Assembly (NCBI GenBank): GCA_902500825.1
Contig: CABVRX010000006.1
Span: 1-64,000, forward strand
Reading direction: 5' to 3'
Length of the DNA stretch: 64,000 nucleotides
From: an uncultured Nitrospira sp.
Lineage (GTDB): Bacteria > Nitrospirota > Nitrospiria > Nitrospirales > Nitrospiraceae
A program made the position numbers and the translations under genes. Numbering within the stretch: position 1 is the first letter of the stretch; every line of letters starts with the position of its first letter. The notes below the pieces were generated by a model. The model was not told the origin of the DNA, searched no databases, and worked only from the letters and a program-made list of their open reading frames with translations. Shown here piece after piece: positions 56,059 through 64,000 of this stretch.

Positions 56059-56802
56059 CTATCTTCGCCTCATCGGCAACCCGATGGCACTGACCATGGT
56101 GCCGTTGACTTTCCTCTCCCGCCGATAAGAAAAAAAGAGGTCTTCATGACAAATCGTACAGAGATTGACGGTCGTGATGGACTTCGGGGCCGCCCCCAGG
56201 GCTTGCGCCTGTTCTTTGACGAGCGCTTTCAAATCAAGATGGGCTTTTCCGCCTCCTCTCGTTCGCACCACTTTGTTCCAATCCGGAAATTCTCCGTACA
56301 AACGATCGAGAACCGGTTCATCTACTTCATAACAGCAAACCCCGGCGGATGGGCCGATACTGATCCGTACATGCTCCAGACACGAGCCAAAGCGAGACTC
56401 CAACAGTGCCAGCGTTTTGGGGATAATGCCGGCCACCGCTCCCCGCCAGCCGGCATGGACGGCAGCTACCACCCGACGTTTAGGATCGTGTATCAGGATC
56501 GGAACACAATCTGCCGTCCGCACCGCTACCATAATCCCAGGTTGATTCGTAACCAAAGCATCCCAGCCGCCCACAAATCGGTCCGTCTGGGCCAAGGCAC
56601 GATCCACCACCAGCGCCTCCGTTCCATGGACCTGCTTCACCGAGAGGGTCCATGAAGACGATGCGGCGCCGGCGACCCCCTTCCTTGGAATCCCCGCTTC
56701 GAGCCCGAGACCCATGGCATGCCGACGCGTCCCGAAAAAATGGCGGACCTGACTCCCTGTATCCGCAAACGCCGGTACGGTAATGACTGATTCGCTTTTC
56801 AT
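56059..56802 (-). CDS. pgeF: peptidoglycan editing factor PgeF (YfiH, laccase domain)
   Basis: 247 residues from the ATG at 56802; the longer frame to 56883 runs into ftsZ. Metal site: KQVHGTEAL (His), RTADCVPILI (Cys) and AAVHAGWRGAVAGI (His), then GPSAGVCCYEV. The family is a purine nucleoside phosphorylase/oxidase; in E. coli it prevents misincorporation in peptidoglycan. Directly downstream of ftsZ. Confidence 0.93.
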   Translation of the reverse strand: MKSESVITVPAFADTGSQVRHFFGTRRHAMGLGLEAGIPRKGVAGAASSSWTLSVKQVHGTEALVVDRALAQTDRFVGGWDALVTNQPGIMVAVRTADCVPILIHDPKRRVVAAVHAGWRGAVAGIIPKTLALLESRFGSCLEHVRISIGPSAGVCCYEVDEPVLDRLYGEFPDWNKVVRTRGGGKAHLDLKALVKEQAQALGAAPKSITTVNLCTICHEDLFFSYRRERKVNGTMVSAIGLPMRRR

Positions 56803-56843
56803 ACTCAAGTTCAATACCTCATCGCGTGAAGAGATGCACGAAA

Positions 56844-58040
56844 TCAGTCTGTTTGTTTGCGAAGAAATGTCGGCACATCCCATTCATCTTCGGCAGTCAA
56901 CACCGCCCGGTCCATCGACTCTCGCACATCATTCATTCTTCTCAGAAAGGCAGGACGATCAAGGTCTTTCATCGGTCGATCCCCCGCCAGTGACGCACCC
57001 ATACCTGCCATCATTGATGGGACAGGTTTGGCCGGTCGACTCGTTCCCCTGTCAGCACCGATCGTGGCAGCCGCTGAGTCCTCTTCTCGTTCAAACCCGG
57101 TCGCGATCACCGTAATGATCAGTTCCTCGCCCATATCTGGATTGATGACCTGACCGACTATGATGTTGGCTTCAGGATCTGCCGTCTGTTGAATAATCGA
57201 GGCGGCTTCTTCGATTTCATGCAGCGACATGCTGAGTCCTCCCGTAATGTTCAAGAGGACGCCGCGGGCCCCCTCGACACTGCCCTCCTCAAGGAGAGGA
57301 CTGCACATGGCCTTTTGAGCCGCTTCGATCGCCCGATTCGGCCCATAGGAAACCCCCATGCCCATGACCGCTCGTCCGGTGTGTGACATCACGGTACGGA
57401 CATCGGCAAAATCGACGTTCACATGTCCGGTGGTGGTAATGACGTCGGCGATCCCTTGAATCGCCTGCCGTAACACGTCATCCGCAACTTTGAACGCTTC
57501 GAGCAGCGGAGTCGATTTATCCACGATCCCCAATAACCGCTGGTTCGGAATAACGAGCAAGGTATCGACGTGCCGACGCAAGTCTCGAAGTCCTTCTTCT
57601 GCCTGCTTGTTTCGCCGCTTGCCTTCATACTGAAACGGCTTTGTGACGACGCCCACCGTGAGGATGCCCATTTCTCGTGCGATGCTGGCCACAATGGGAG
57701 CGGCTCCGGTGCCGGTGCCTCCTCCCATCCCGGCTGTGACGAAGACCATGTCGGCCCCTTCGAGACATTCTCGGATATGCTCTTTACTCTCAAGCGCGGC
57801 ATCTCTCCCGATTTCCGGCTTTGCCCCCGCCCCCAACCCACGTGTTTTTTCCGGCCCGAGTTGAATCTTATAAGAGGCCAGCGATCGATCAAGCGCCTGA
57901 AGATCGGTGTTACCCGCAATAAAATCGACGCGCGCGAGTCCGGAGGTGATCATCGTGTTGATCGCGTTGCACCCGGCGCCTCCGACTCCGATTACCTTGA
58001 TGCGGACCGGCGACAGTAGATCATCTTGAAATGAGAACAT
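56844..58040 (-). CDS. ftsZ: cell division protein FtsZ
   Basis: Tubulin-like GTPase forming the division ring. 398 residues: [23 protein letters not shown], and the synergy loop [11 protein letters not shown]. The C-terminal conserved peptide [10 protein letters not shown] (binds FtsA/ZipA) is present. GAGGAGG precedes the ATG. 63 bp after ftsA. Confidence 0.98.
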   Translation of the reverse strand: MFSFQDDLLSPVRIKVIGVGGAGCNAINTMITSGLARVDFIAGNTDLQALDRSLASYKIQLGPEKTRGLGAGAKPEIGRDAALESKEHIRECLEGADMVFVTAGMGGGTGTGAAPIVASIAREMGILTVGVVTKPFQYEGKRRNKQAEEGLRDLRRHVDTLLVIPNQRLLGIVDKSTPLLEAFKVADDVLRQAIQGIADVITTTGHVNVDFADVRTVMSHTGRAVMGMGVSYGPNRAIEAAQKAMCSPLLEEGSVEGARGVLLNITGGLSMSLHEIEEAASIIQQTADPEANIIVGQVINPDMGEELIITVIATGFEREEDSAAATIGADRGTSRPAKPVPSMMAGMGASLAGDRPMKDLDRPAFLRRMNDVRESMDRAVLTAEDEWDVPTFLRKQTD

Positions 58041-58103
58041 TGGGGCACCTCCTCACATCGCCTCGCACGACGACCCACCTGCCGCCCGCAAGGGCCTTAA
58101 AGG

Positions 58104-59345
58104 TTAAAAGACCTCCAACACCCGTTTCGTCCACCTACGCATTTTATCCCAGGTTCCCCCATTGCGAAGCCCGGCCGTTTCCAGTTCATCGACATGTCGC
58201 CGGGCATGTAACAACAGACCGACCCCGGTCGAATGACTGGGATGGCCGACAATATCGCGTAATCCTCCGACACCGGCCGGTATGCCTCGGCGTGCAGGCA
58301 AGTTTAAAACCTTCTCAGCGGCATCCGGCATGCCGTCCAATAAGGACGTGCCGCCTGTAATCACGACACCGGCTCCCAGCATCCCTTCATAGCCGGCGCG
58401 CACAATTTCTCTTCGGACCAGCTCAAACATCTCATCGACACGCGGCTCCAAGATCTCGGCGATATCCCGTCTGGAAAATGTCCGAGCCGGTCGATCTCCA
58501 ACCGACGGTACGTCGACGACCTGATGCCCGGTTACCAATTCAGTCCGCGCAACGCCATGCTGAGTCTTGATTTTTTCCGCCTCAGTCTGTGAGGTGAGGA
58601 GGCCGATGGCCAAATCCTTCGTCAAATTTTGTCCGCCGATGGGAAGGACCGCTGAGTGCCGAATGCTGCCGTCCAGGAAAACAGCCAAATCCGTCGTTCC
58701 GCCTCCTAGGTCCACCATCGCTACGCCAAGATCGCGCTCTTCTTGGCTCAACACCGCCTCGCTGGACGCCAGTGGCTGGAGAATAATATCCACAACATCG
58801 AGTCCCGCTCGATTCACGCTCTTCACGATGTTCTGTGCGGAGGTCACGGCGCCGGTAATGACGTGTACATTGACTTCCAAACGATTACCCGACAGACCCA
58901 ATGGTTCTCGGACTCCCTCCTGCCCATCCACCATAAACTCTCGCGGTAACACGTGGAGAATCCTGCGTTCATGGGGGATCACGGCGAGAGTACGAGCGCT
59001 TTCGATGGCCCGATGAATATCTTCGCGAGTCACCTCCGCCCGTTTCAGGGCCACGACGCCCTTACAGTTTTCAGCGGAAATGTGGCTTCCCGCAATGCCG
59101 GTGTAGACCGAGTTGATCTGGACCGCTGCCATCAACTCCGCTTCTTCGACTGCTTTCTTGATGGACTCGACGGTGCTTTCGATATCAACGACGACTCCTT
59201 TACGTAAGCCGCGGGAAGGACATGATCCGACACCGATAATACTGATGCCTCCGGCGTCAGTCATCTCCGCCACGATCGCACAAATCTTCGTGGTTCCGAT
59301 GTCGAGTCCGACCAGAATTTGATCCCGCTTCGGCACCGCAATCAC
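58104..59345 (-). CDS. ftsA: cell division protein FtsA
   Basis: Actin-like membrane tether of FtsZ. 413 residues: ILVGLDIGTTKICAIVAEM, VDLGGGTTDLAVF, VVITGGTSLLDGM, and the C-terminal amphipathic helix KMRRWTKRVLEVF. The GTG at 59345 overlaps the ftsQ stop; a second GTG at 59336 has a better distance to AAGGGG and could be the true start. Confidence 0.97.
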   Translation of the reverse strand: MIAVPKRDQILVGLDIGTTKICAIVAEMTDAGGISIIGVGSCPSRGLRKGVVVDIESTVESIKKAVEEAELMAAVQINSVYTGIAGSHISAENCKGVVALKRAEVTREDIHRAIESARTLAVIPHERRILHVLPREFMVDGQEGVREPLGLSGNRLEVNVHVITGAVTSAQNIVKSVNRAGLDVVDIILQPLASSEAVLSQEERDLGVAMVDLGGGTTDLAVFLDGSIRHSAVLPIGGQNLTKDLAIGLLTSQTEAEKIKTQHGVARTELVTGHQVVDVPSVGDRPARTFSRRDIAEILEPRVDEMFELVRREIVRAGYEGMLGAGVVITGGTSLLDGMPDAAEKVLNLPARRGIPAGVGGLRDIVGHPSHSTGVGLLLHARRHVDELETAGLRNGGTWDKMRRWTKRVLEVF

Positions 59346-60208
59346 CCCCCTTCCCGTACGACGATTCGATTTTCGTACCGGAGGTCCACTTCGTTCGCCC
59401 TGCGTCCATGACCGTCAAAGTTCAGCGTTCTTAACGTCGGTTTGACGCGTCGGAACCGTTCCCACTGCTCTCCGACCGCTTCTTCCCCGAACTGGAATCG
59501 CACTCCCTGTACGAGTGCGACGAGGTTTGACGGGTTTTCGGCGTTCACTTGCAGTCGTCCTTCAAATGTTTTACCGACCAATTGTGCAAGCCCGATGCCC
59601 GACGCGATGACCTGTCTCACAGACTCAGCCCCTTCCAGCAGGCCTTTGGAATCGATTCCTGTCACGAGGGGTAAGGCCTCCTCATCGGTCTGACCGAGTC
59701 TGGTCAGCACATGCCCTTCCGCATCAGTCAGAAAGTTCTGAGAATCGGCACGGATGACCGCAGCGGGCACGCGTTCGACGAGAGCTATGCGTAACTCATG
59801 AAATGGAACGCGCGTCACTTCCGCTTCTTTGATCCATGGATGAGATTCCACCTGCTCCTTAATCTCTCTCGTGACAATATGATGGAGCCCGGTACCGGGT
59901 TTCACCTTTGCCAATTCGATCACTTTCTGTTTCTCAATGTGGCGGTCTCCTTCGACAGTGATGGTCTTGATTTCCAACAATGCTTGGAGGGTAGGGCCGG
60001 AATATCTCACCCCCATCACGACGAGCCCTGCCACGAACACCGTACCGGTCGCCAGTCCAACCCATCGAGCAAGGACTTTTCGTCGAGCGGTTTTCGTCCG
60101 GACGGCTTCCTTCGCCGCTCTCTCCCCTTGCGGATCCTTCCACTGATTCTTTCGCGGCCCCTCCGGAGAGAGTTGCCGCTTCTTTTTCAAGAATCGCATC
60201 ACACTCAT
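59342..60208 (-). CDS. ftsQ: cell division protein FtsQ
   Basis: 288 residues: a basic cytoplasmic region of about 45, one membrane segment (WVGLATGTVFVAGLVVMGV), a POTRA domain (TITVEGDRHIEKQKVIELA) and the FtsQ domain (WIKEAEVTRVPFHELRIALVERVPAA at its core WIKEAEVTRV). Links early and late divisome parts. 4-bp overlaps with ddl and ftsA. Confidence 0.94.
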   Translation of the reverse strand: MSVMRFLKKKRQLSPEGPRKNQWKDPQGERAAKEAVRTKTARRKVLARWVGLATGTVFVAGLVVMGVRYSGPTLQALLEIKTITVEGDRHIEKQKVIELAKVKPGTGLHHIVTREIKEQVESHPWIKEAEVTRVPFHELRIALVERVPAAVIRADSQNFLTDAEGHVLTRLGQTDEEALPLVTGIDSKGLLEGAESVRQVIASGIGLAQLVGKTFEGRLQVNAENPSNLVALVQGVRFQFGEEAVGEQWERFRRVKPTLRTLNFDGHGRRANEVDLRYENRIVVREGG

Positions 60209-61191
60209 TCCTTTCGGACTATTTGTGCAAAGCGACTCGCACGATCAATCGCCGATTTCAGAATTTGTTCGACCAAGTCGTCATACGTCATTCCCACTTG
60301 AGCTGCAGCCATGGGCAGCAGACTCGTTTCCGTCATGCCGGGAACCGTATTGATTTCCAAGACATACGGCCGACCTCTCGGAGTAATGCGAAAATCCACG
60401 CGAGCGGCTCCTTCGCACCCCAACACCTCATACGTTCGTCTGGCTAACTCACCGATGTGATGAGCCACCTTGGAAGGGAACGGAGCGGGGCACAGGTACT
60501 GGGTCCGGCCCTTCTGATATTTTGCGGAGAAATCGTAAAAACCATCGGGCGCCACGATCTCAATGGCCGGAAGTACTCTCGAACCTTCCGCTGATCCCAA
60601 GATAGACACGGCTGCTTCATGTCCGGGAATATAACTTTCCACCATCGCTTCCGGATCATAGCGATGGGCCACATTGAGAGCCTCCCTCCATTGGCCGGCT
60701 CGACGTACGACAGTCACTCCGATCGTGGATCCCTGAGAAACCGGTTTGACGACAATCGGTAAGGTAAGTTTTGTCTGTTTCAAGACCTTCGCCAATGAGG
60801 GCCTGTCACATCCCCGCACAACAGTCCCTGGAGGGAGCGGGATACCATGTGCAGCCAATAACATTTTTGTTGCCGCCTTGTGCATTCCCACGGCACTTGC
60901 GCGTACACCGGACCCGGTGTAGGGAATCCCCAATGTCTCAAGAAACCCCTGGACCGCTCCGTCTTCACCGCCCGGTCCATGCAGTGCGAGAAAGGCAATG
61001 GCGACTTTGTGATCCTCCAAATCTCGATGCAGGCGATCGGTGACGTCGATGGCCACGGCATCGTATCCTCGACGGATGAGCCCCTGATAGACGGCCTGCC
61101 CTGTCTTCAGCGAAATATCCCGTTCTGAAGAGCGTCCTCCCATGAGCACGCCGATCCGGGCATTTGTCATACGTCCCATCGACACAACCAT
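60205..61191 (-). CDS. ddl: D-alanine-D-alanine ligase
   Basis: Makes the D-Ala-D-Ala dipeptide. 328 residues of the ATP-grasp family: GVLMGGRSSERDISL, LHGPGGEDGAVQGFLE, VKPVSQGSTIGVTV, and ARVDFRITPRGRPYVLEINTVPGMT-like C-terminal site (core EINTVPGMT). ATGs at 61191, 61179 and 61170 are all possible; the first is closest to AAAGGG. Confidence 0.97.
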   Translation of the reverse strand: MVVSMGRMTNARIGVLMGGRSSERDISLKTGQAVYQGLIRRGYDAVAIDVTDRLHRDLEDHKVAIAFLALHGPGGEDGAVQGFLETLGIPYTGSGVRASAVGMHKAATKMLLAAHGIPLPPGTVVRGCDRPSLAKVLKQTKLTLPIVVKPVSQGSTIGVTVVRRAGQWREALNVAHRYDPEAMVESYIPGHEAAVSILGSAEGSRVLPAIEIVAPDGFYDFSAKYQKGRTQYLCPAPFPSKVAHHIGELARRTYEVLGCEGAARVDFRITPRGRPYVLEINTVPGMTETSLLPMAAAQVGMTYDDLVEQILKSAIDRASRFAQIVRKE

Positions 61192-61246
61192 TCCCTTTCG
61201 CTATCCCATATTACTCGTGGCGGTTCGTTACGAAACCGCCTCTGGA

Positions 61247-62191
61247 CTACGCTTCCCCCACGATTTTCAATTCCAACTCTAATTTGATCCCCGTCTGCTG
61301 AGCGATTCGAGCGCGCACTTTTTTGATGAGCGAAAGCACATCGGCAGCGCTGGCATGTCCTTGATTCACGATAAAATTGGCATGCTTGGTCGAAACTTGT
61401 GCATCTCCGACCGATGTTCCTTTGAGTCCCGCTGCCTCGACGACTCGTCCGGCCGAATCATTCAGCGGATTCTTGAACGCACAGCCGGCGCTCGGAAGCG
61501 TGAGCGGTTGTGTCTCACGGCGGTAATGGAGATACTCTTTCACAATCTTTTCGATGTCCGACCGCACTCCCGGCCTTAGCTGCAGCCATACCCCGACCAC
61601 GACACCCTGCGGCAATGTCGCTCGGCGATAGTGGAATTTGATTGCTTCTGCCGGGGAATCAATCAGCTCACCTTTCGGCGACACAATCCGGACGGCTTTC
61701 ACCGAGTCCTTCATTTCACCGAGTCGTGTGCCCGCATTCATCACAACACAGCCTGCAACAGTGCCGGGGATACCGGCCGCCCACTCCAATCCGGCCAAGG
61801 ACCGACGGATAGCATGGCTGATCAGCGTCGGCATGCCGACGCCTCCTTCGGCATACAACACGGACTCTGGTTCTTCTTTGATCACGCGTAATTTTTCCAG
61901 ACTGACCACCACACCTCGAATTCCTTTGTCCCGAACGAGGACATTGGTGCCGCCCAACACAAAGATCGGAAGTTTCTGTTCGTGCGTCTGTTTGGCAAGA
62001 CGGACGACATCTTCCACATCAGCCGGCTCCACCAACACATCGGCCGGACCACCGATGCGGAACGACGTGTACGCTTTAAGCGGCACATTGAAGTGAACCG
62101 CTCCATGAACACCCGCCACGGCAGAGTCCAATCTACGCTGAGCCGGCGTTGATCGTACCTTCGTTCCATCCTTTTGCACCCGATGCTTCAT
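61247..62191 (-). CDS. murB: UDP-N-acetylenolpyruvoylglucosamine reductase
   Basis: FAD/NADPH reductase giving UDP-MurNAc. 314 residues: TSFRIGGPADVLVEP, GGTNVLVRDKG, IPGTVAGCVVMNAG and the reductase site. At the proton-donor position of GSxFKNP this protein has Cys237 (AGCAFKNP). A 20-residue basic N-terminal extension. 6 bp after murC. Confidence 0.96.
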   Translation of the reverse strand: MKHRVQKDGTKVRSTPAQRRLDSAVAGVHGAVHFNVPLKAYTSFRIGGPADVLVEPADVEDVVRLAKQTHEQKLPIFVLGGTNVLVRDKGIRGVVVSLEKLRVIKEEPESVLYAEGGVGMPTLISHAIRRSLAGLEWAAGIPGTVAGCVVMNAGTRLGEMKDSVKAVRIVSPKGELIDSPAEAIKFHYRRATLPQGVVVGVWLQLRPGVRSDIEKIVKEYLHYRRETQPLTLPSAGCAFKNPLNDSAGRVVEAAGLKGTSVGDAQVSTKHANFIVNQGHASAADVLSLIKKVRARIAQQTGIKLELELKIVGEA

Positions 62192-62197
62192 GACCCA

Positions 62198-63685
62198 TCA
62201 CGCTGATTCAAGCCGGGCAAGAATCCCGGTTCCTGCCTTCCAGATATCGCCCGCGCCCAATGTGATGACGAGATCGCCAGGCCTTAGAGAAGGCAGTACT
62301 TGATCCGGGAGTGATTCTTTACGCTCGATGAAGGTCACCGACGGATGGCCTGCAGACTTGATTGTTTCAGCGAGTACGGCTCCGGACACCCCTGGTATCG
62401 GTGATTCACCGGCCGGATAAATTTCCGTCGTGAACAGCAGGTCGGCGTGATCAAAGGCATGGGCGAACTCTGCGATGCAATCCCTCGTCCGGCTGTATCG
62501 GTGCGGCTGGAAAAGAACGACCAATCGACGGTCCCAGCCTTGCTTCGCGGCAGCGAGGGTCGCTTTCACTTCGGTGGGATGGTGACCATAGTCATCGACC
62601 ACCATGATGCCGCCGGCTTCTCCTCGCAAGTGAAACCGCCGTTCGACTCCCGTGAAGGCGGCCAACCCTTTGCGAATCAGGTCTACAGGAATTTCCAGCT
62701 CGAGGCCGATGGCAATGGCCGCCAACGCATTTGAAACGTTGTGGATGCCCGGCACGGCCAATCGGAAGGGGCCAAGATTCTTTTCACGGAAATACGTCCG
62801 GAACTCGGCACCCCATTGTCTCAGGCTGATGTCGGTGGCTTTGAAATCCGGCGCCATCCCGTCCCGATCGCGAAGCCCATAGGTGTGATACCGCTTGACC
62901 AAGTGAGGGAACAACCCGACCAGACGATCGTCATCGGCACACAATACCGCCAACCCATAAAATGGGATTTTGTTGATGAACTCCAAAAAACTTTCGTTGA
63001 TGCGTTCCATCGACCCATAGTGGTCAAGATGCTCACGATCTAAATTGGTCACCGCCACGATGGTCGGCGAGAGACGAAGAAACGATCCGTCGCTTTCGTC
63101 TGCCTCCGCCACGAGCAGATCGCCTCGTCCAAGCCGCGCGTGACTGCCCAAAGCATTAACCTTCCCTCCAATCACCATCGTAGGATCGAGGCCACCCTGC
63201 GCCAATACGTTCGCGACCATCGATGTCGTGGTGGTTTTTCCATGAGCGCCGGCGATGGCCACCCCGAACTTCAGACGCATGAGTTCCGCCAACATCTCCG
63301 CCCGCGGAATGACTGGAATCTGCTTGGCCTTCGCCGCCACAACTTCGGGGTTACTCGCCGCCACGGCGGAAGAGATGACCACAACTTGCGCCTCCCCCAC
63401 ATTGCTGTCTTGGTGTCCGATGAACACTTTCCCACCAAGCTCTTCCAGTCGTTTCGTCGTCTCCGAAGCGTGGAGATCCGAACCGGTCACTTTGTATCCC
63501 ATCGTGAGTAAGACTTCCGCGATGCCGCTCATCCCGGCCCCGCCGATTCCGACGAGATGAATCTGCTGTGTCTTTCGAAAGTGCATACGGCTTAGCCTTT
63601 GTCGTCCTGCGGAAGTCTGTGATCGAACCGCACGTTCCCTGACACCACTAACCTCCGGTCGCTCGAGTAGATTGGTTGATGTCAT
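62198..63685 (-). CDS. murC: UDP-N-acetylmuramate-L-alanine ligase
   Basis: Adds L-Ala to UDP-MurNAc. 495 residues from the ATG at 63685 (GGGAG eight bases upstream, 38-bp overlap with murG); an ATG at 63586 would give the usual length of 462. Blocks: IHLVGIGGAGMSGIAEVL, the ATP loop GAHGKTTTTSM, TNLDREHLDHYG, and VDDYGHHPTEVKATL. Confidence 0.97.
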   Translation of the reverse strand: MTSTNLLERPEVSGVRERAVRSQTSAGRQRLSRMHFRKTQQIHLVGIGGAGMSGIAEVLLTMGYKVTGSDLHASETTKRLEELGGKVFIGHQDSNVGEAQVVVISSAVAASNPEVVAAKAKQIPVIPRAEMLAELMRLKFGVAIAGAHGKTTTTSMVANVLAQGGLDPTMVIGGKVNALGSHARLGRGDLLVAEADESDGSFLRLSPTIVAVTNLDREHLDHYGSMERINESFLEFINKIPFYGLAVLCADDDRLVGLFPHLVKRYHTYGLRDRDGMAPDFKATDISLRQWGAEFRTYFREKNLGPFRLAVPGIHNVSNALAAIAIGLELEIPVDLIRKGLAAFTGVERRFHLRGEAGGIMVVDDYGHHPTEVKATLAAAKQGWDRRLVVLFQPHRYSRTRDCIAEFAHAFDHADLLFTTEIYPAGESPIPGVSGAVLAETIKSAGHPSVTFIERKESLPDQVLPSLRPGDLVITLGAGDIWKAGTGILARLESA

Positions 63686-64000
63686 ATGTCACTCCCATGA
63701 GCGCGCAACATTCACCGACAATCATTTCGCCGGCATCGATTCGTCTCATCTCAAAACTCTTCTGTTGCATCTTCTCCAGCCGTTGAGGATCCGATAAAAC
63801 CGCTTCGATCATATCACTCAGCTTCGCCCTCGTAAGATCTGTCTGTGGAAGAACAATGGCACCTCCGGCTGCTTCCATCGCCCGCGCATTCTTCATCTGG
63901 TGGTCATAAATGGCCGTCGGCAGCGGAATCAAAATGGCGGCCTTCCCACAGGCCGTCAGTTCGGCGATCGTCATCGCACCGGCGCGGGCCACCACCAGAT
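63648..64000 (-). CDS. murG: UDP-N-acetylglucosamine transferase MurG (C-terminal part, cut by window edge)
   Basis: The last 117 or so codons of MurG, which adds GlcNAc to lipid I. LVVARAGAMTIAELTACGK and the acceptor-nucleotide loop ILIPLPTAIYDHQMKNA match the family C-terminal domain. The 5' end lies beyond base 64000. Its end overlaps the start of murC. Confidence 0.93.
   Translation of the reverse strand, partial: LVVARAGAMTIAELTACGKAAILIPLPTAIYDHQMKNARAMEAAGGAIVLPQTDLTRAKLSDMIEAVLSDPQRLEKMQQKSFEMRRIDAGEMIVGECCALMGVTYDINQSTRATGG

Overview
The window looks like the chromosome of an autotrophic nitrite-oxidising Nitrospira (phylum Nitrospirota). The reasons are a reductive TCA (rTCA) gene block with a two-subunit ATP-citrate lyase, a five-gene 2-oxoacid:ferredoxin oxidoreductase operon, a Gram-negative division/cell-wall cluster, and many families with Nitrospira-like sequences. 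This assignment rests on recognition of protein families, not on a database search. Nearly all large operons run on the minus strand. No rRNA, tRNA, CRISPR array or intact transposase gene was seen.

Layout. (1) 0.6-13.3 kb: rTCA operon on the minus strand, in transcription order aclB, aclA, acn, icd (monomeric NADP type), frdB, frdA, sucC, sucD, with a sigma70-like promoter at 13267-13296. Together these cover succinyl-CoA/succinate/fumarate and 2-oxoglutarate/isocitrate/citrate/acetyl-CoA interconversion. (2) 13.4-17.4 kb: mutM, a small protein phosphatase, a zinc-ribbon protein, small unknown genes and an Rsm22-type methyltransferase. Several promoters here sit so close to the ATG that the mRNAs would be leaderless. 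(3) 17.5-21.7 kb: porB-porG-porD-porE-porA operon ending at a strong bidirectional terminator; it supplies the ferredoxin-dependent carboxylation that complements the rTCA block. (4) 22-30.8 kb: metV-queF-apaH, a sterol-desaturase-family oxidase, a folD-metF-panB one-carbon/pantothenate operon, a secreted beta-propeller protein with a Cys/His-rich partner, a tandem universal stress protein and a secreted cyclophilin.

(5) 30.8-39.2 kb: fatty-acid/phospholipid and ribosomal-protein block: rpsF-ssb-rpsR-(yceD)-rpmF-plsX-fabH-fabD-fabG-acpP-fabF-rnc, with a 120-bp inverted-repeat element between fabF and rnc. (6) 39.4-41.2 kb: a lower-GC islet with a mazEF toxin-antitoxin pair, its palindromic operator, and an Abi_C-like gene, probably acquired. 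(7) 41.2-52 kb: a second sterol-desaturase-family gene, then (minus strand) pgsA, pilC, pilS, pilR, ispE, prs, rplY, pth, ychF. (8) 52-64 kb: two accessory genes, then the division/cell wall cluster murG(partial)-murC-murB-ddl-ftsQ-ftsA-ftsZ-pgeF-yggS-proC-yggT-divIVA.

Most of the window is ordinary core metabolism. The least ordinary points are the unusual fumarate reductase (no covalent-FAD histidine, two four-Cys clusters, no membrane anchor), an SSB without the acidic tip, a stand-alone MTHFR C-terminal domain gene, the repeat elements, leaderless-type promoters, a G10 tract in the divIVA ribosome binding site, and the mazEF/Abi islet. No clearly new multi-gene system was identified.
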